A stretch of 39,440 bases of DNA. Origin: Mariniblastus sp. (lineage in GTDB: Bacteria > Planctomycetota > Planctomycetia > Pirellulales > Pirellulaceae). Each line of letters opens with the position of its first letter. Position 1 is the first letter of the stretch. The notes below the pieces were generated by a model. That model was not told the origin of the DNA and searched no databases. It saw nothing but the letters and a program-made list of their open reading frames with translations. The position numbers and the translations under genes are program-made. The stretch covers positions 1 through 39,440 of the forward strand of contig JABACA010000029.1 of NCBI GenBank assembly GCA_014237975.1, in the 5' to 3' direction. Below are positions 25,696 to 33,585 of the stretch, piece after piece.

Positions 25696-26535
25696 GTGTC
25701 CGAAAAAGTTGAAATCTACCAGGTCGATGCGTTTACCGACCAGCCGTTTACAGGCAACCCCGCCGCCGTCTGCCTGTTGAACCAGTTTCCGGCTGACGGT
25801 TGGATGCAATCGATGGCGGCTGAAATGAATTTGTCCGAAACCGCCTTCGTCTGCCCGGCCGACCACGGCTTCCAGTTGCGCTGGTTTACGCCGACTACCG
25901 AAGTCGACTTATGTGGCCACGCGACACTGGCCGCATCACACGCCCTGTGGGAGTCGGGCCGATTGCCGATCGACCAAACGGCCTTGTTTCAAACGGCAAG
26001 TGGCGAATTGTCAGCTTGTCGTCGCGGCAACCTGATCGAGTTGGATTTTCCTTCGGAACCGCCCGTCCCGCATGACCCTCCGCCGGAATGGCTGGCTGCC
26101 ATTTCCTGCCCGCCTGTATTTGTCGGCCAAAACAGAATGGACTGCCTGGTCGAGGTTGCCAGCGTCGAGGAAGTGGAAACGATCCAGGTCAACATGCAAC
26201 AACTCTCGACGCTCCCCGTTCGCGGCTTGATTGTTACGGCCAAGTGCGAACAGCCAGATTTCGACTTCGTCTCCAGGTTCTTTGCGCCGGCCGTTGGAGT
26301 CAACGAGGATCCTGTGACCGGTTCCGCCCATTGCTGCCTGGCCCCTTACTGGGGCAAAAAGCTGGGGCTCGACCGGATGAGAGCGCACCAGGCATCGTCA
26401 CGCGGAGGTGTTGTCGAAATGAGAATTATCCCGAACCGCGTGGTTCTCGGTGGAAACGCAAGGACCATTTTTCGCGGTGTACTGGCCATCGATTCTCGGG
26501 AATCCGAGACTTCCTCCGATGCGGGCCAGAATTAA
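25696..26535 (+). CDS. PhzF family isomerase/epimerase-like protein
   Basis: The 279-residue protein has the PhzF pattern: IYQVDAFTDQPFTGNPAAVC, MNLSETAFV with the conserved catalytic Glu, GFQLRWFTPTTEVDLCGHAT, and GVNEDPVTGSAHCCLAPYW. PhzF relatives adopt the diaminopimelate-epimerase fold; PhzF itself isomerises a phenazine precursor, but most family members have unknown substrates, and no phenazine genes are visible here. Translation begins at GTG 25696, with AGGAGA six bases upstream, the best ribosome-binding site in this region. A terminator-like hairpin at 26551-26579 follows, though its T-run faces the opposite strand. Confidence 0.93.
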   Translation: MSEKVEIYQVDAFTDQPFTGNPAAVCLLNQFPADGWMQSMAAEMNLSETAFVCPADHGFQLRWFTPTTEVDLCGHATLAASHALWESGRLPIDQTALFQTASGELSACRRGNLIELDFPSEPPVPHDPPPEWLAAISCPPVFVGQNRMDCLVEVASVEEVETIQVNMQQLSTLPVRGLIVTAKCEQPDFDFVSRFFAPAVGVNEDPVTGSAHCCLAPYWGKKLGLDRMRAHQASSRGGVVEMRIIPNRVVLGGNARTIFRGVLAIDSRESETSSDAGQN

Positions 26536-26550
26536 TCGGTTTCGCCTGCC

Positions 26551-26579
26551 AAAAAAAACCGCGCCTGGCAGGGCGCGGT
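26551..26579 (-). terminator. Strong rho-independent terminator for the minus-strand gene at 26613
   Basis: CCGCGCC (26559-26565) pairs with GGCGCGG (26572-26578), plus an extra A-T pair, around a six-base loop. On the minus strand the stem is followed by eight T (plus-strand A8 at 26551-26558). It stands 34 bases after the stop of the secreted protein at 26613. Confidence 0.82.
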
Positions 26580-26612
26580 ATGCATAGCGGTTAAATCAAG
26601 GCAGCGCTCAAC

Positions 26613-27332
26613 CTATTTGATCCGCTCACCTTCAACTTCAATCTCACCCTGATCGCCGGTCGCTTTTAACTCAAAATAGATCACACCGTCGACGTCCTTT
26701 TTCTTGAATTCAAGTTCGTACTCGATGAGAATGGCCTGTCCCTGGAAATCAATATCGGCCTTCACCGTGAGAACCCCCTGGCCGAACTTGATCTCACTGA
26801 TGTCCAGCTCCGGGCCATCACTCGAAAAATCAACCTTCGGTTTCCCGTCTTCGACTTCGATCGACAGGACGGGCTCGACGGATTGGCCGTCCGGCGTCTC
26901 GAAATAGAGTTGCCATTGGCCGGCAACCTCTTCCAGTGAGACGGTCTTTTTTGCAGACCATTTAACATCTTTCGCACCGCTGCTGGGCACCTGGTAGGTA
27001 CCAGTCATTTTGTTGTTGGATACTTTTCCTTGGAAGGCGTACTGTTTATCTTCGCCCTTAACCGGGAACATGACGGAAAACGTCCCGTCCTTGACACTGC
27101 CACTGTCCGATTGATAGGTCTTCTTGCCCGCCTTGAACCGGCAGTGCAGCTTGCCATCTTTTTTGACGATGGCCAGCTCGCAATCAGTCGTTTTGGTATC
27201 CCCTTTGTGTTTCCAGGCCCAGGTTCCCTCGACGGCTCCCTGTTTCTTGGTAACTTCCTGACCGGAAACACCGTTAAGCAACATCAACAGGCTGACCGTA
27301 ATCACGAGGCTACCCAATTTAGTCATTTTCAT
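26613..27332 (-). CDS. Secreted beta-rich protein of unknown function, leader duplicated from neighbour
   Basis: The 239-residue product has a signal peptide (MKMTKLGSLVITVSLLMLL..., cleavage after GVSG) and two beta-rich halves: WAWKHKGDTKTTDCELAI with KKDGKLHCRF, a Lys-Asp-rich strand pattern, and a second WQLYFETPDGQSV unit ending in GEIEVEGERIK. The repeated strand patterns resemble lipocalin-like or other planctomycete exported beta proteins, but I cannot name a family. ATG at 27332 follows AGGTG six bases upstream; a GTG at 27341 is the alternative. The promoter, ribosome-binding site and signal-peptide segment (27251-27521) is a near copy of the segment before the next gene, while the mature part is unrelated to it. 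It is followed by a strong terminator. Confidence 0.8.
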   Translation of the reverse strand: MKMTKLGSLVITVSLLMLLNGVSGQEVTKKQGAVEGTWAWKHKGDTKTTDCELAIVKKDGKLHCRFKAGKKTYQSDSGSVKDGTFSVMFPVKGEDKQYAFQGKVSNNKMTGTYQVPSSGAKDVKWSAKKTVSLEEVAGQWQLYFETPDGQSVEPVLSIEVEDGKPKVDFSSDGPELDISEIKFGQGVLTVKADIDFQGQAILIEYELEFKKKDVDGVIYFELKATGDQGEIEVEGERIK

Positions 27333-27521
27333 TTTCAACACCTAACAAAATATTTTCCTAAAACGGCAAGGCCGTGTCTCACCGGATCCTACATAAACCG
27401 AAACGATAAGATGATCCAACCATCCGGTTGTTGCAAGATCCCCACCCCGTTCAAACTGCATTCGATCGACGATTATATCGGTTTCCCGAAACTAGTGAGC
27501 CTCCAGCCAATTCAAACCGGT
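27251..27521 (-). repeat. Copy A of a 271-bp duplication (polA 3' end + leader + signal peptide)
   Basis: This segment matches 28500-28770 without gaps; by hand count about 21 of 271 positions differ (about 92% identity). It includes a non-coding copy of the last about 30 bases of polA (27492-27521), the intergenic leader with AGGTG ribosome-binding site, and the first about 28 codons of the secreted protein gene. Similarity stops where the mature protein begins. Confidence 0.93.
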
Positions 27522-27593
27522 CACGGCGTCCAATTCAAATAGCCACTAACCGAAGAGTACCAGGCGACCCGTTCGCCAGCATGAACTGGCTGA

Positions 27594-28581
27594 TTAATTG
27601 GGATTCCCAGCCGGTTTCACCGGCCCGATACGGGCCGTGCCTTCAACACCACCGACAATGAAGTATCCCAACGGCTTATCATCCTTGTCCGTGATCAACC
27701 AGACATGACCGGCAAAAGTCTGCTGCGGCCTGCGCTCACCAGGCTGCATTTCTCCATACAGCTTATTCTCCTCTCCCTCAACATACCAGTATTTGACCAC
27801 TTTCTTTAAATCATTCTGAAATACGATCCGCACCTCCTTGTTGCCGCGGGAACGGGGCAGCGCTGCCCGCGTCGTGTAAGGAACGAAGGTCAGCTTGTTG
27901 GACTTAAACGCTTTCAACGACTGTTCGTATTCGGCCAACGTTTTCTCAAACTCCTGGTCGTCAACCGGGCCAACCTTCTGGAATGCATACTGGGCTCGAA
28001 ACACTGGCTTTCCATCCTCTGTCACCTGCATCTTCCCCTTTCCATGACCGTCTTTACCTTGATCACGAATATGCCTGACCGAAACTCCCGGGGGCATTGA
28101 GGGAGCAACGGACCGGACATAGTCCCGACCGGTTATGGGATCCGAGTAAACATGCTCTGTCCGTTCGAAAACCGTCAGTAGCGGCATATTGCATTACAAA
28201 CAGCCCCAGTTGCTCGTCATAGTGAATTTTGAACCGGTACAAGTTTTCCTGGTTCTCATCTTCAAACCGCCCAACGATTTCGGCAGCAATTTTCCCGGCA
28301 ACCAAACGTGCCTGCCAGCTGTCTCGCGTGGCAGTCTGCTCTCCACCTACCGGTCCAATCGTCCCTTTTCCCTGGAACTTGCCCACACCCCGCGCCAGGC
28401 TTTCCCGAGCCTGCTGGGGCGTCAGCTTCTTGTCTGGAAAATCCGGGATCTCCTCATCCTGGGCAACCGGAGCGGCCACGAGATCGGCAGAAATCTCCGT
28501 AACTTGCTGACCGGAAACACCGGTAAGCAACGTCAACAGGCTGACCGCAATCACGAGGCAACCCAATTTAGTCATTCTCAT
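27594..28581 (-). pseudogene. Frameshifted secreted protein with VHL-beta-like domain
   Basis: Two overlapping frames appear to be one gene. The first (ATG 28581) encodes a signal peptide (MRMTKLGCLVIAVSLLTLL..., ending GVSG), LTPQQARESLARGVGKFQG and a beta stretch ending near YDEQLGLFVMQYA. The second, from about 28187 to the stop at 27594, continues with TVFERTEHVYSDPITGRDY, a helix rich in Glu and Lys, and a VHL-beta-like segment (IVFQNDLKKVVKYWYV, YGEMQPGERR, TFAGHVWLITD). The frame changes by one base around 28170-28190; either a true mutation or a sequencing error could cause it. As two separate proteins, the second would lack a signal peptide and ribosome-binding site. If intact, the product would be about 325 residues and periplasmic. 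Confidence 0.6.
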
Positions 28582-28770
28582 TTTCAACACCTAACAAAAT
28601 ATTTTCCTAAAACCGCAAGGCCGTGTCTCTCGGGATCCTCCATGAACCGAAACGATAAGATGATCCAACCACCCGCTTGTTGCAAGATCCCCACCCCGTT
28701 CATTCTGCATTCGTTCGGCGACTACATCCGTTTCCCGAAACTAGTGAGCCTCCAGCCAATTCGAACCGGT
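28500..28770 (-). repeat. Copy B of the 271-bp duplication (overlaps polA 3' end)
   Basis: This is the presumed source copy, since 28741-28770 is the authentic 3' end of polA including its TAG stop. The repeat continues through the polA-downstream region, the AGGTG ribosome-binding site and the signal-peptide codons of the frameshifted gene. The offset between copies is 1249 bases. Confidence 0.93.
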
Positions 28771-31539
28771 CCCCATCTCGACCACAATCGGGACCCGCAT
28801 CGGCAGCGCCGTTTTCATCGCCTCCTCGATCAGGGGCACGACCTGTTCCTGTTCCGGTTGATAGAGATCAAAAACCAGTTCATCGTGCACCGTCAATAAC
28901 ATTTTGGTTTGGAAGTCACCCTGCTTGAGAACCTGGGCGACCTTGATCATGGCCAATTTGAGCATGTCGGCTGCGGTCCCCTGGATCGGGCTGTTCATGG
29001 CCAACCGTTCCGCGGCACTGGCCACCGCTCGACTTCGCGAGTTGATATCGCGCAAATAGCGTCGACGACCGATCTTCGTTTTGACGTAGCCGTGTTCCTG
29101 TCCATGGGAAATCATCGAATCGATATACGTTTGCACGGCCGGGTACTGCTCAAAATAGCTTTCGATCAGCTGGTTCGCTTCCTTCCTGGGTATGTTCAAC
29201 CGCTGTTGCAACCCAAAGGCCGAGATGCCGTATATGATACCGAAATTGACCATTTTGGCTTTGTCACGCATCTCCCGGGTCACCTCGTCCAGTTCGACTT
29301 GATAGACGTTGGCGGCCGTAGCACCATGGATATCAACCCCCTGCCGAAACGCCTCGTTCATCGCTTCATCTTCACTCAGTTCGGCCATGATCCTCAATTC
29401 GATCTGCGAGTAATCCGCCGACAAAATCAGGTAGTCGTCATTCCTGGCAACGAACGCGGCGCGGATTTCACGACCCCGCTTCTTGCGAATCGGGATCGTT
29501 TGCAGGTTCGGGTTGTTGGATTGCATTCGCCCGGTCGCCGTCCAGGTCTGGCTGTAGTGCGTGTGCACTCGACCAGTCTGCGGGTTCACCGCATCGGGCA
29601 ACTGGTCGACATAGACCGATTTCAATTTGACCGCGTTCCGGTAATCGAGAATATCGGCAATGATCGTATGCCGCCCGGCCAGGCGTTCCAATTCTGATTC
29701 CCGGGTCGAATACTGTCCGGTCGCCGTTCGCTTGGGGTTCGTTTCCAATTCGAGATCTTCATACAACACGACGCCAAGCTGCTTGGGAGAGTCGATGTTG
29801 AATTCACGTCCCGCCGCCTCAAAAATCTTGCCTTGCAATTCTTCAATTTCGACCGACAGTTTTTTTGAATACTGGTTGAGGTTATCGACGTCCAAACGAA
29901 TGCCTTCGTATTCCATGTCGACCAGCACGGGTATCAGTGGGCATTCGACTTCGAAACAGACCTGGGCTACGCCCCGCGCCTCGATTTCCGGGCCAATGGC
30001 CCCGCTAACCTGCAACGTGATATCGGCGTCCTCACAGGCGTATTCCGCAACCGTTTCCACGTCGATGTCCCGCATGTTCTTTTGGTCCGGTCCCTTTTCA
30101 CCGATCAAATCGCTGGTCGGAATGGGACGGTACCCGAGGTACAAGTTGGCGAGGTAGTCCAATCCATGCCGCATTTCCGGCTCTTTCATGCTATGAGCCA
30201 ACATCGTGTCCAGCAGTGGACCCTTCACCTCAAATCCATTCCATTTCAAAATCGACAGGTCGTATTTCAAATTGTGTCCGACCTTTTTGATCTGTTCGTT
30301 TTCAAAGAGGGGTCTAAACTGGTCGATCACTTCCAGGGTTCCCTGCATATCTTCCGGGCAAGTGACATAAAACCCAGTATGGGGTTCGCAAGAAAAAGCG
30401 ATTCCCAGCGGCTGGGCAGTCCGCGGATCCAACCCGGTCGATTCAATGTCCAGACAAACCTGGTCCTGCTTCATCAGGCGGGTCAACAGCGCTTTACGTT
30501 TTGCCGCCGTCTGGACCGTTTTGTAGTCATGCCGAACATCGCGAATCGTTTTTTCCATCACCGGTTCATCAAACAGCGTGGTCTGGATTTCCGTTTCACG
30601 TTTTTCACGAATCTTGGCAGCCCGCGAAGGAGCGGATGTAAACGACTTGCCAAAAAGTTTTTTGCCAAGCGAGTCGAATTCGAGATCCATGAACAAGCTC
30701 TTGAGCTTGTCCTCGTCCGGGGCAACCGCTCCCAACGAATCCAACTCTATCTCGTGGGGAACATCCAGCTGGATGGTCACCAGCTTCTTGGACAGACGTG
30801 CCAAATCCGAGTTCTCGATCACTCGTTCTTTCTGTTTCCCCTTTAGCTCGTCCGCATGCTCCAGCAAACCCTCGACCGAGCCGTACTGGGCAATCAGTTT
30901 CTTGGCCGTCTTGGGGCCAATGCCTGGCACGCCAGGAATATTGTCACTGGAATCGCCCATCAGTCCCAGGATATCAATCACCTGGTCCACTCTCTCGATT
31001 TCCCATTTTTCAAGCACCTCGGGCACGCCAAGCAATTCGTAATCGGATCCCTTTCGGCCAGGTTTCAAAACAAAAACATTGTCGGTTACCAGTTGGTCAA
31101 AATCTTTATCGGGTGTCACCATCCAGGATTGGAAACCCCGTTTTTCCCCCTGATGGGCCAGCGTGCCGATGATATCGTCTGCCTCGTAACCCGGAATTCG
31201 CACGACCGTCACACCAAATGCTTCGAACAGCTGATTGATGAAGGGCAACTGCTCGCCAATGTCCTCGGGCAATGAATCCCGTTGAGCCTTGTAGTCGGGA
31301 AAGACCTCGTGACGCTCCGTCGGTTCCGACGTGTCGAAAGCGACACAGATGTGGGTCGGTTTCTCGCGCTTCAACAGATCAAAAAGCGTGTTGGTAATTC
31401 CGAAAACGGCCGACGTACAAAGTCCCGACGACGTGAATCGCGGGCTGCGGATCAGTGCAAAATGAGCGCGATACGTTAACGCCATACCATCCAGCAAAAA
31501 CAGCCGTTTCGAACCAGATTTCTCGGGGGTCGTGGTCAT
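28741..31539 (-). CDS. polA: DNA polymerase I
   Basis: The 932-residue enzyme fills gaps and removes RNA primers during replication and repair. In order it shows the 5'-3' nuclease domain (LFLLDGMALTYRAHFA at the start, PGYEADDIIGTLA, GDSSDNIPGVPGIGPKTA), the 3'-5' proofreading domain with intact acidic residues (VCLDIESTGLDP), and the polymerase domain with motif A DYSQIELRIMAELS and motif C VHDELVFD. All three activities therefore seem intact, and the length equals that of E. coli PolA. ATG at 31539 is preferred to the preceding TTG at 31542. The last about 30 bases of the gene lie in the 271-bp duplication whose second copy is 1249 bases away. Divergent from the cyclophilin gene. Confidence 0.97.
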   Translation of the reverse strand: MTTTPEKSGSKRLFLLDGMALTYRAHFALIRSPRFTSSGLCTSAVFGITNTLFDLLKREKPTHICVAFDTSEPTERHEVFPDYKAQRDSLPEDIGEQLPFINQLFEAFGVTVVRIPGYEADDIIGTLAHQGEKRGFQSWMVTPDKDFDQLVTDNVFVLKPGRKGSDYELLGVPEVLEKWEIERVDQVIDILGLMGDSSDNIPGVPGIGPKTAKKLIAQYGSVEGLLEHADELKGKQKERVIENSDLARLSKKLVTIQLDVPHEIELDSLGAVAPDEDKLKSLFMDLEFDSLGKKLFGKSFTSAPSRAAKIREKRETEIQTTLFDEPVMEKTIRDVRHDYKTVQTAAKRKALLTRLMKQDQVCLDIESTGLDPRTAQPLGIAFSCEPHTGFYVTCPEDMQGTLEVIDQFRPLFENEQIKKVGHNLKYDLSILKWNGFEVKGPLLDTMLAHSMKEPEMRHGLDYLANLYLGYRPIPTSDLIGEKGPDQKNMRDIDVETVAEYACEDADITLQVSGAIGPEIEARGVAQVCFEVECPLIPVLVDMEYEGIRLDVDNLNQYSKKLSVEIEELQGKIFEAAGREFNIDSPKQLGVVLYEDLELETNPKRTATGQYSTRESELERLAGRHTIIADILDYRNAVKLKSVYVDQLPDAVNPQTGRVHTHYSQTWTATGRMQSNNPNLQTIPIRKKRGREIRAAFVARNDDYLILSADYSQIELRIMAELSEDEAMNEAFRQGVDIHGATAANVYQVELDEVTREMRDKAKMVNFGIIYGISAFGLQQRLNIPRKEANQLIESYFEQYPAVQTYIDSMISHGQEHGYVKTKIGRRRYLRDINSRSRAVASAAERLAMNSPIQGTAADMLKLAMIKVAQVLKQGDFQTKMLLTVHDELVFDLYQPEQEQVVPLIEEAMKTALPMRVPIVVEMGTGSNWLEAH

Positions 31540-31720
31540 CAATGGAGATCCCGTCAGTCATTCGATTTACAGGTCGACAGAATAACATGAAATTCCCGGA
31601 TCGTCCTTAACCCAATCGGAAACCAACCGAATATTACCGATCGTGAAACGGTTGTTGCCATCGACGCGCGAATGTGAAACAATCCTGTAGACGTTTGAAA
31701 CAACATTTAAAGGAAATACG

Positions 31721-32245
31721 ATGAATTGCAAGTCTGATGTAGACGCCGCGGTCGCTGACGTTGATTTTGACAGTAACCAGTACCAGTTACAAATCGACAC
31801 AACCCAGGGGACCATCGTCCTGGATCTACTGCCGGAACACGCTCCCAATCACTGCAAAAACATGATTGGCCTGTCCAAGACCGGTTTCTATGATGACCTG
31901 ATTTTCCATCGCATCATCGAGGGGTTCATGATCCAGGGCGGCTGTCCGGACGGGACCGGCATGGGGGGACCCGGATACAACGTCGATGCCGAATTCAACT
32001 CTCTTACGCACGAGCCGGGTGTGCTGTCGATGGCGCGATCGAGTGATCCGAATTCAGCCGGTTCCCAGTTTTTCATCTGCCTCGACAACCACGCTCATCT
32101 GGATGGCAGCTATACCGCTTTTGGCCGCACCGCCGACGAAGCGAGCCTGGAGGTCGTACGGACGATCGGGGCCGTCGCCACCGGCGCCCAGGACCGCCCG
32201 GTCGACGAAGTTAAAATCAACACAGTCACGGTCCTTGAGAATTGA
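31721..32245 (+). CDS. Cyclophilin-type peptidyl-prolyl cis-trans isomerase
   Basis: The 174-residue protein catalyses proline isomerisation during protein folding. It has the cyclophilin core: VLDLLPEHAPNHCKNM, FHRIIEGFMIQGG with the catalytic Arg, NSLTHEPGVLSMAR, NSAGSQFFICL and YTAFGRT. No signal peptide is visible, so it should be cytosolic, like PpiB. The N-terminal about 20 residues (MNCKSDVDAAVADVDF) are an unusual acidic extension; translation begins at ATG 31721 after AAAGGA. An 83-base piece of this gene (32030-32112) is duplicated downstream at 32628-32710. The gene is divergent from polA, with a 181-base shared promoter region. Confidence 0.95.
   Translation: MNCKSDVDAAVADVDFDSNQYQLQIDTTQGTIVLDLLPEHAPNHCKNMIGLSKTGFYDDLIFHRIIEGFMIQGGCPDGTGMGGPGYNVDAEFNSLTHEPGVLSMARSSDPNSAGSQFFICLDNHAHLDGSYTAFGRTADEASLEVVRTIGAVATGAQDRPVDEVKINTVTVLEN
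32030..32112 (+). repeat. Source copy of an 83-bp duplication within the cyclophilin gene
   Basis: This segment (from ATGGCGCGATCG to GATGGCAGCTA) matches 32628-32710 without gaps, with five differences by hand count (about 94% identity). It encodes the MARSSDPNSAGSQFF region of the cyclophilin active site. Confidence 0.95.
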
Positions 32246-32299
32246 GCTCCCGATCATGATTGACGTGCAAAGCCCGCTGGATCAGGAAGGTCTGGCGCT

Positions 32300-32626
32300 T
32301 TGCGCCATTTGGTGGGCATTGAGAATAGTGTCAAGCTGCCGGTAGTAACACGGCAAGCGGAACGGTTGGAAATTGTCTCCAGCATCTCCCATGTCTCCGA
32401 CGCGTTTATTATTGACGCGAGCCGATTGGTTGCCGCCACCTTGGATAAAATCATTGTCAGCCACGATATATCTCTCGTCGTTTACGCCGGCCGTAGCACG
32501 CCAGAATTTTATGAACATGCCGAGCAAGCGGGAATCATGCGGCGCCTGCCCTATCACAAAGGGGTAAGCACCAGTGAGATTATTCGGCGGGTGGAAAACG
32601 TCTTGCGCCAAGAAGGCCTCTCTTGA
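32300..32626 (+). pseudogene. Truncated cytidylyltransferase-like remnant
   Basis: The 108-codon frame resembles the C-terminal two thirds of a nucleotidyltransferase of the glycerol-3-phosphate cytidylyltransferase or RfaE type: HLVGIENSVKLPVVTRQAER, a VSDAFIID strand, SLVVYAGRSTPEFYE, and LPYHKGVSTSEIIRRV, matching the family GISTT/GVSTSxI motif. The N-terminal HxGH nucleotide-binding part is missing, and the frame has only a TTG start. A short frame at 32254 (MIDVQSPLDQEG) is unrelated. Truncation is therefore likely at its 5' side, directly after the cyclophilin gene, and the fragment is followed at once by a piece of the cyclophilin gene. This implies rearrangement rather than a working enzyme. 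Confidence 0.62.
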
Positions 32627-32627
32627 A

Positions 32628-32710
32628 ATGGCGCGATCGAGTGATCCGAATTCGGCCAATTCCCAGTTTTTCATCTGCCTCGACCACCACGCTCACCTGG
32701 ATGGCAGCTA
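32628..32710 (+). repeat. Duplicated cyclophilin fragment (broken copy)
   Basis: This near copy of 32030-32112 would encode 27 residues, starting MARSSDPNSANSQFF and ending in a TAG at 32709-32711, where the real gene continues with Tyr-Thr. Only this central piece exists, so it is a non-functional gene remnant. Confidence 0.93.
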
Positions 32711-32983
32711 GGTGACCGTCGTTCAAAACGGAGTGGATCGCCCCGCGGCGCCGGGATTTCCCGGCGTCCTGCCGCGTAGAGCGAAGCGGGTTTGGCCCAG
32801 GTTCTGCAAGCTCGATTCATTCAATTGATGCCCCCATTCGCCCATTCGTGCCGTTTTCCTGCCAATACTGACAGACGCCCGGCGAATAGAGAGATGCGCT
32901 CCCGTTCGGGTGGGCGTTTGTCTCCCGCCGTGCGGCCCGATGGGAGGGAAGAGGTTGCTGGCCCGAAAATAGGTGTGAAACGT
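32711..32983. other. Unassigned GC-rich intergenic stretch in the rearranged segment
   Basis: Between the cyclophilin remnant and the small membrane protein lies about 270 bases with several short inverted repeats, such as GCCGGGATTTCCCGGC (32750-32765). There is no convincing reading frame, transposase remnant or RNA gene. A long frame from 32792 simply runs into the next gene and is read here as background. Confidence 0.35.
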
Positions 32984-33226
32984 ATGACATTGTTCGACAA
33001 GATCTGTGCAGTCCTCGCCCTGATACTCGGTGTGGTCTTACTGCTCCTCGGCGCGATCGGTTTATTTTTCGGATCGAGTGCCAATTTCAGCTTGCCCCCG
33101 GTGCTCGGCTGCCTGCCGTTTTTTGTCGGCTGGGGTATCTTCCGATCGGTCCTGATTGCCTGGCGCTCCAGCAACCAGATCCGCACCTTCGAGGACAACC
33201 AGCGCGAACTGCAGACGAAACCGTAA
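32984..33226 (+). CDS. Small two-pass membrane protein
   Basis: The 80-residue product has two hydrophobic segments: about 6-30 (KICAVLALILGVVLLLLGAI) and about 43-64 (PVLGCLPFFVGWGIFRSVLI), followed by a basic, polar tail. I recognise no family. ATG at 32984 is used because the longer frame from 32792 adds a low-quality stretch; GTG codons upstream are also possible. It lies in a segment full of gene remnants, so it may be recently acquired, but its intact hydrophobic pattern suggests a working small membrane protein. No operon partner is clear. Confidence 0.6.
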   Translation: MTLFDKICAVLALILGVVLLLLGAIGLFFGSSANFSLPPVLGCLPFFVGWGIFRSVLIAWRSSNQIRTFEDNQRELQTKP

Positions 33227-33253
33227 AGGGCTTCCACCTACACGTCGCACAGG

Positions 33254-33490
33254 TTGGTCCTGACACGAAGGCAGTATCCCACGAGGGGTGGAACCGCCAG
33301 CCGAACGAAACTACGGGTACTCACCCCAGGCAGCCAGCAGCAATCCGAAATCAAGCAACTGTTTAACGATGAGTACGCTGAAGAGCTAAAACGATTTGAA
33401 ACGACCGTCGAAGAAATGAGAGAGGAGCTAACGGCTCAAATCCATGACGAGATGACCGACGAACAGCGCGAGCTGCTAAACATCAAGTGA
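33254..33490 (+). CDS. Possible small helical protein or remnant (Spy/CpxP-like end)
   Basis: This 78-codon frame begins with TTG and ends at TGA 33488-33490. The N-terminal 25 residues look random, but from about residue 29 the sequence is a charged helix (IKQLFNDEYAEELKRFE, then EMREELTAQIHDEMTDEQRE). It resembles the C-terminal helices of Spy/CpxP-like or periplasmic metal-sensor-like proteins, in which a DEQRE/TPEQR motif is common. It might be the end of a gene whose start was lost. Downstream, another frame (33480-33600, containing VVDRTAAIFVRETGVRG) also looks coding-like but lacks a start. I cannot assign a function. Confidence 0.35.
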   Translation: MVLTRRQYPTRGGTASRTKLRVLTPGSQQQSEIKQLFNDEYAEELKRFETTVEEMREELTAQIHDEMTDEQRELLNIK

Positions 33491-33585
33491 GCAACGTCTC
33501 GTGGTGGACCGCACTGCCGCCATTTTCGTTCGCGAGACCGGAGTTCGGGGCACCCAAATTGCTGAATCTGCCAAGCGGGACATCG

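Noticed and set aside
28909..29697. 262-codon plus-strand frame opposite polA
   Set aside because: Antisense to the polymerase domain of polA; no similarity pattern.
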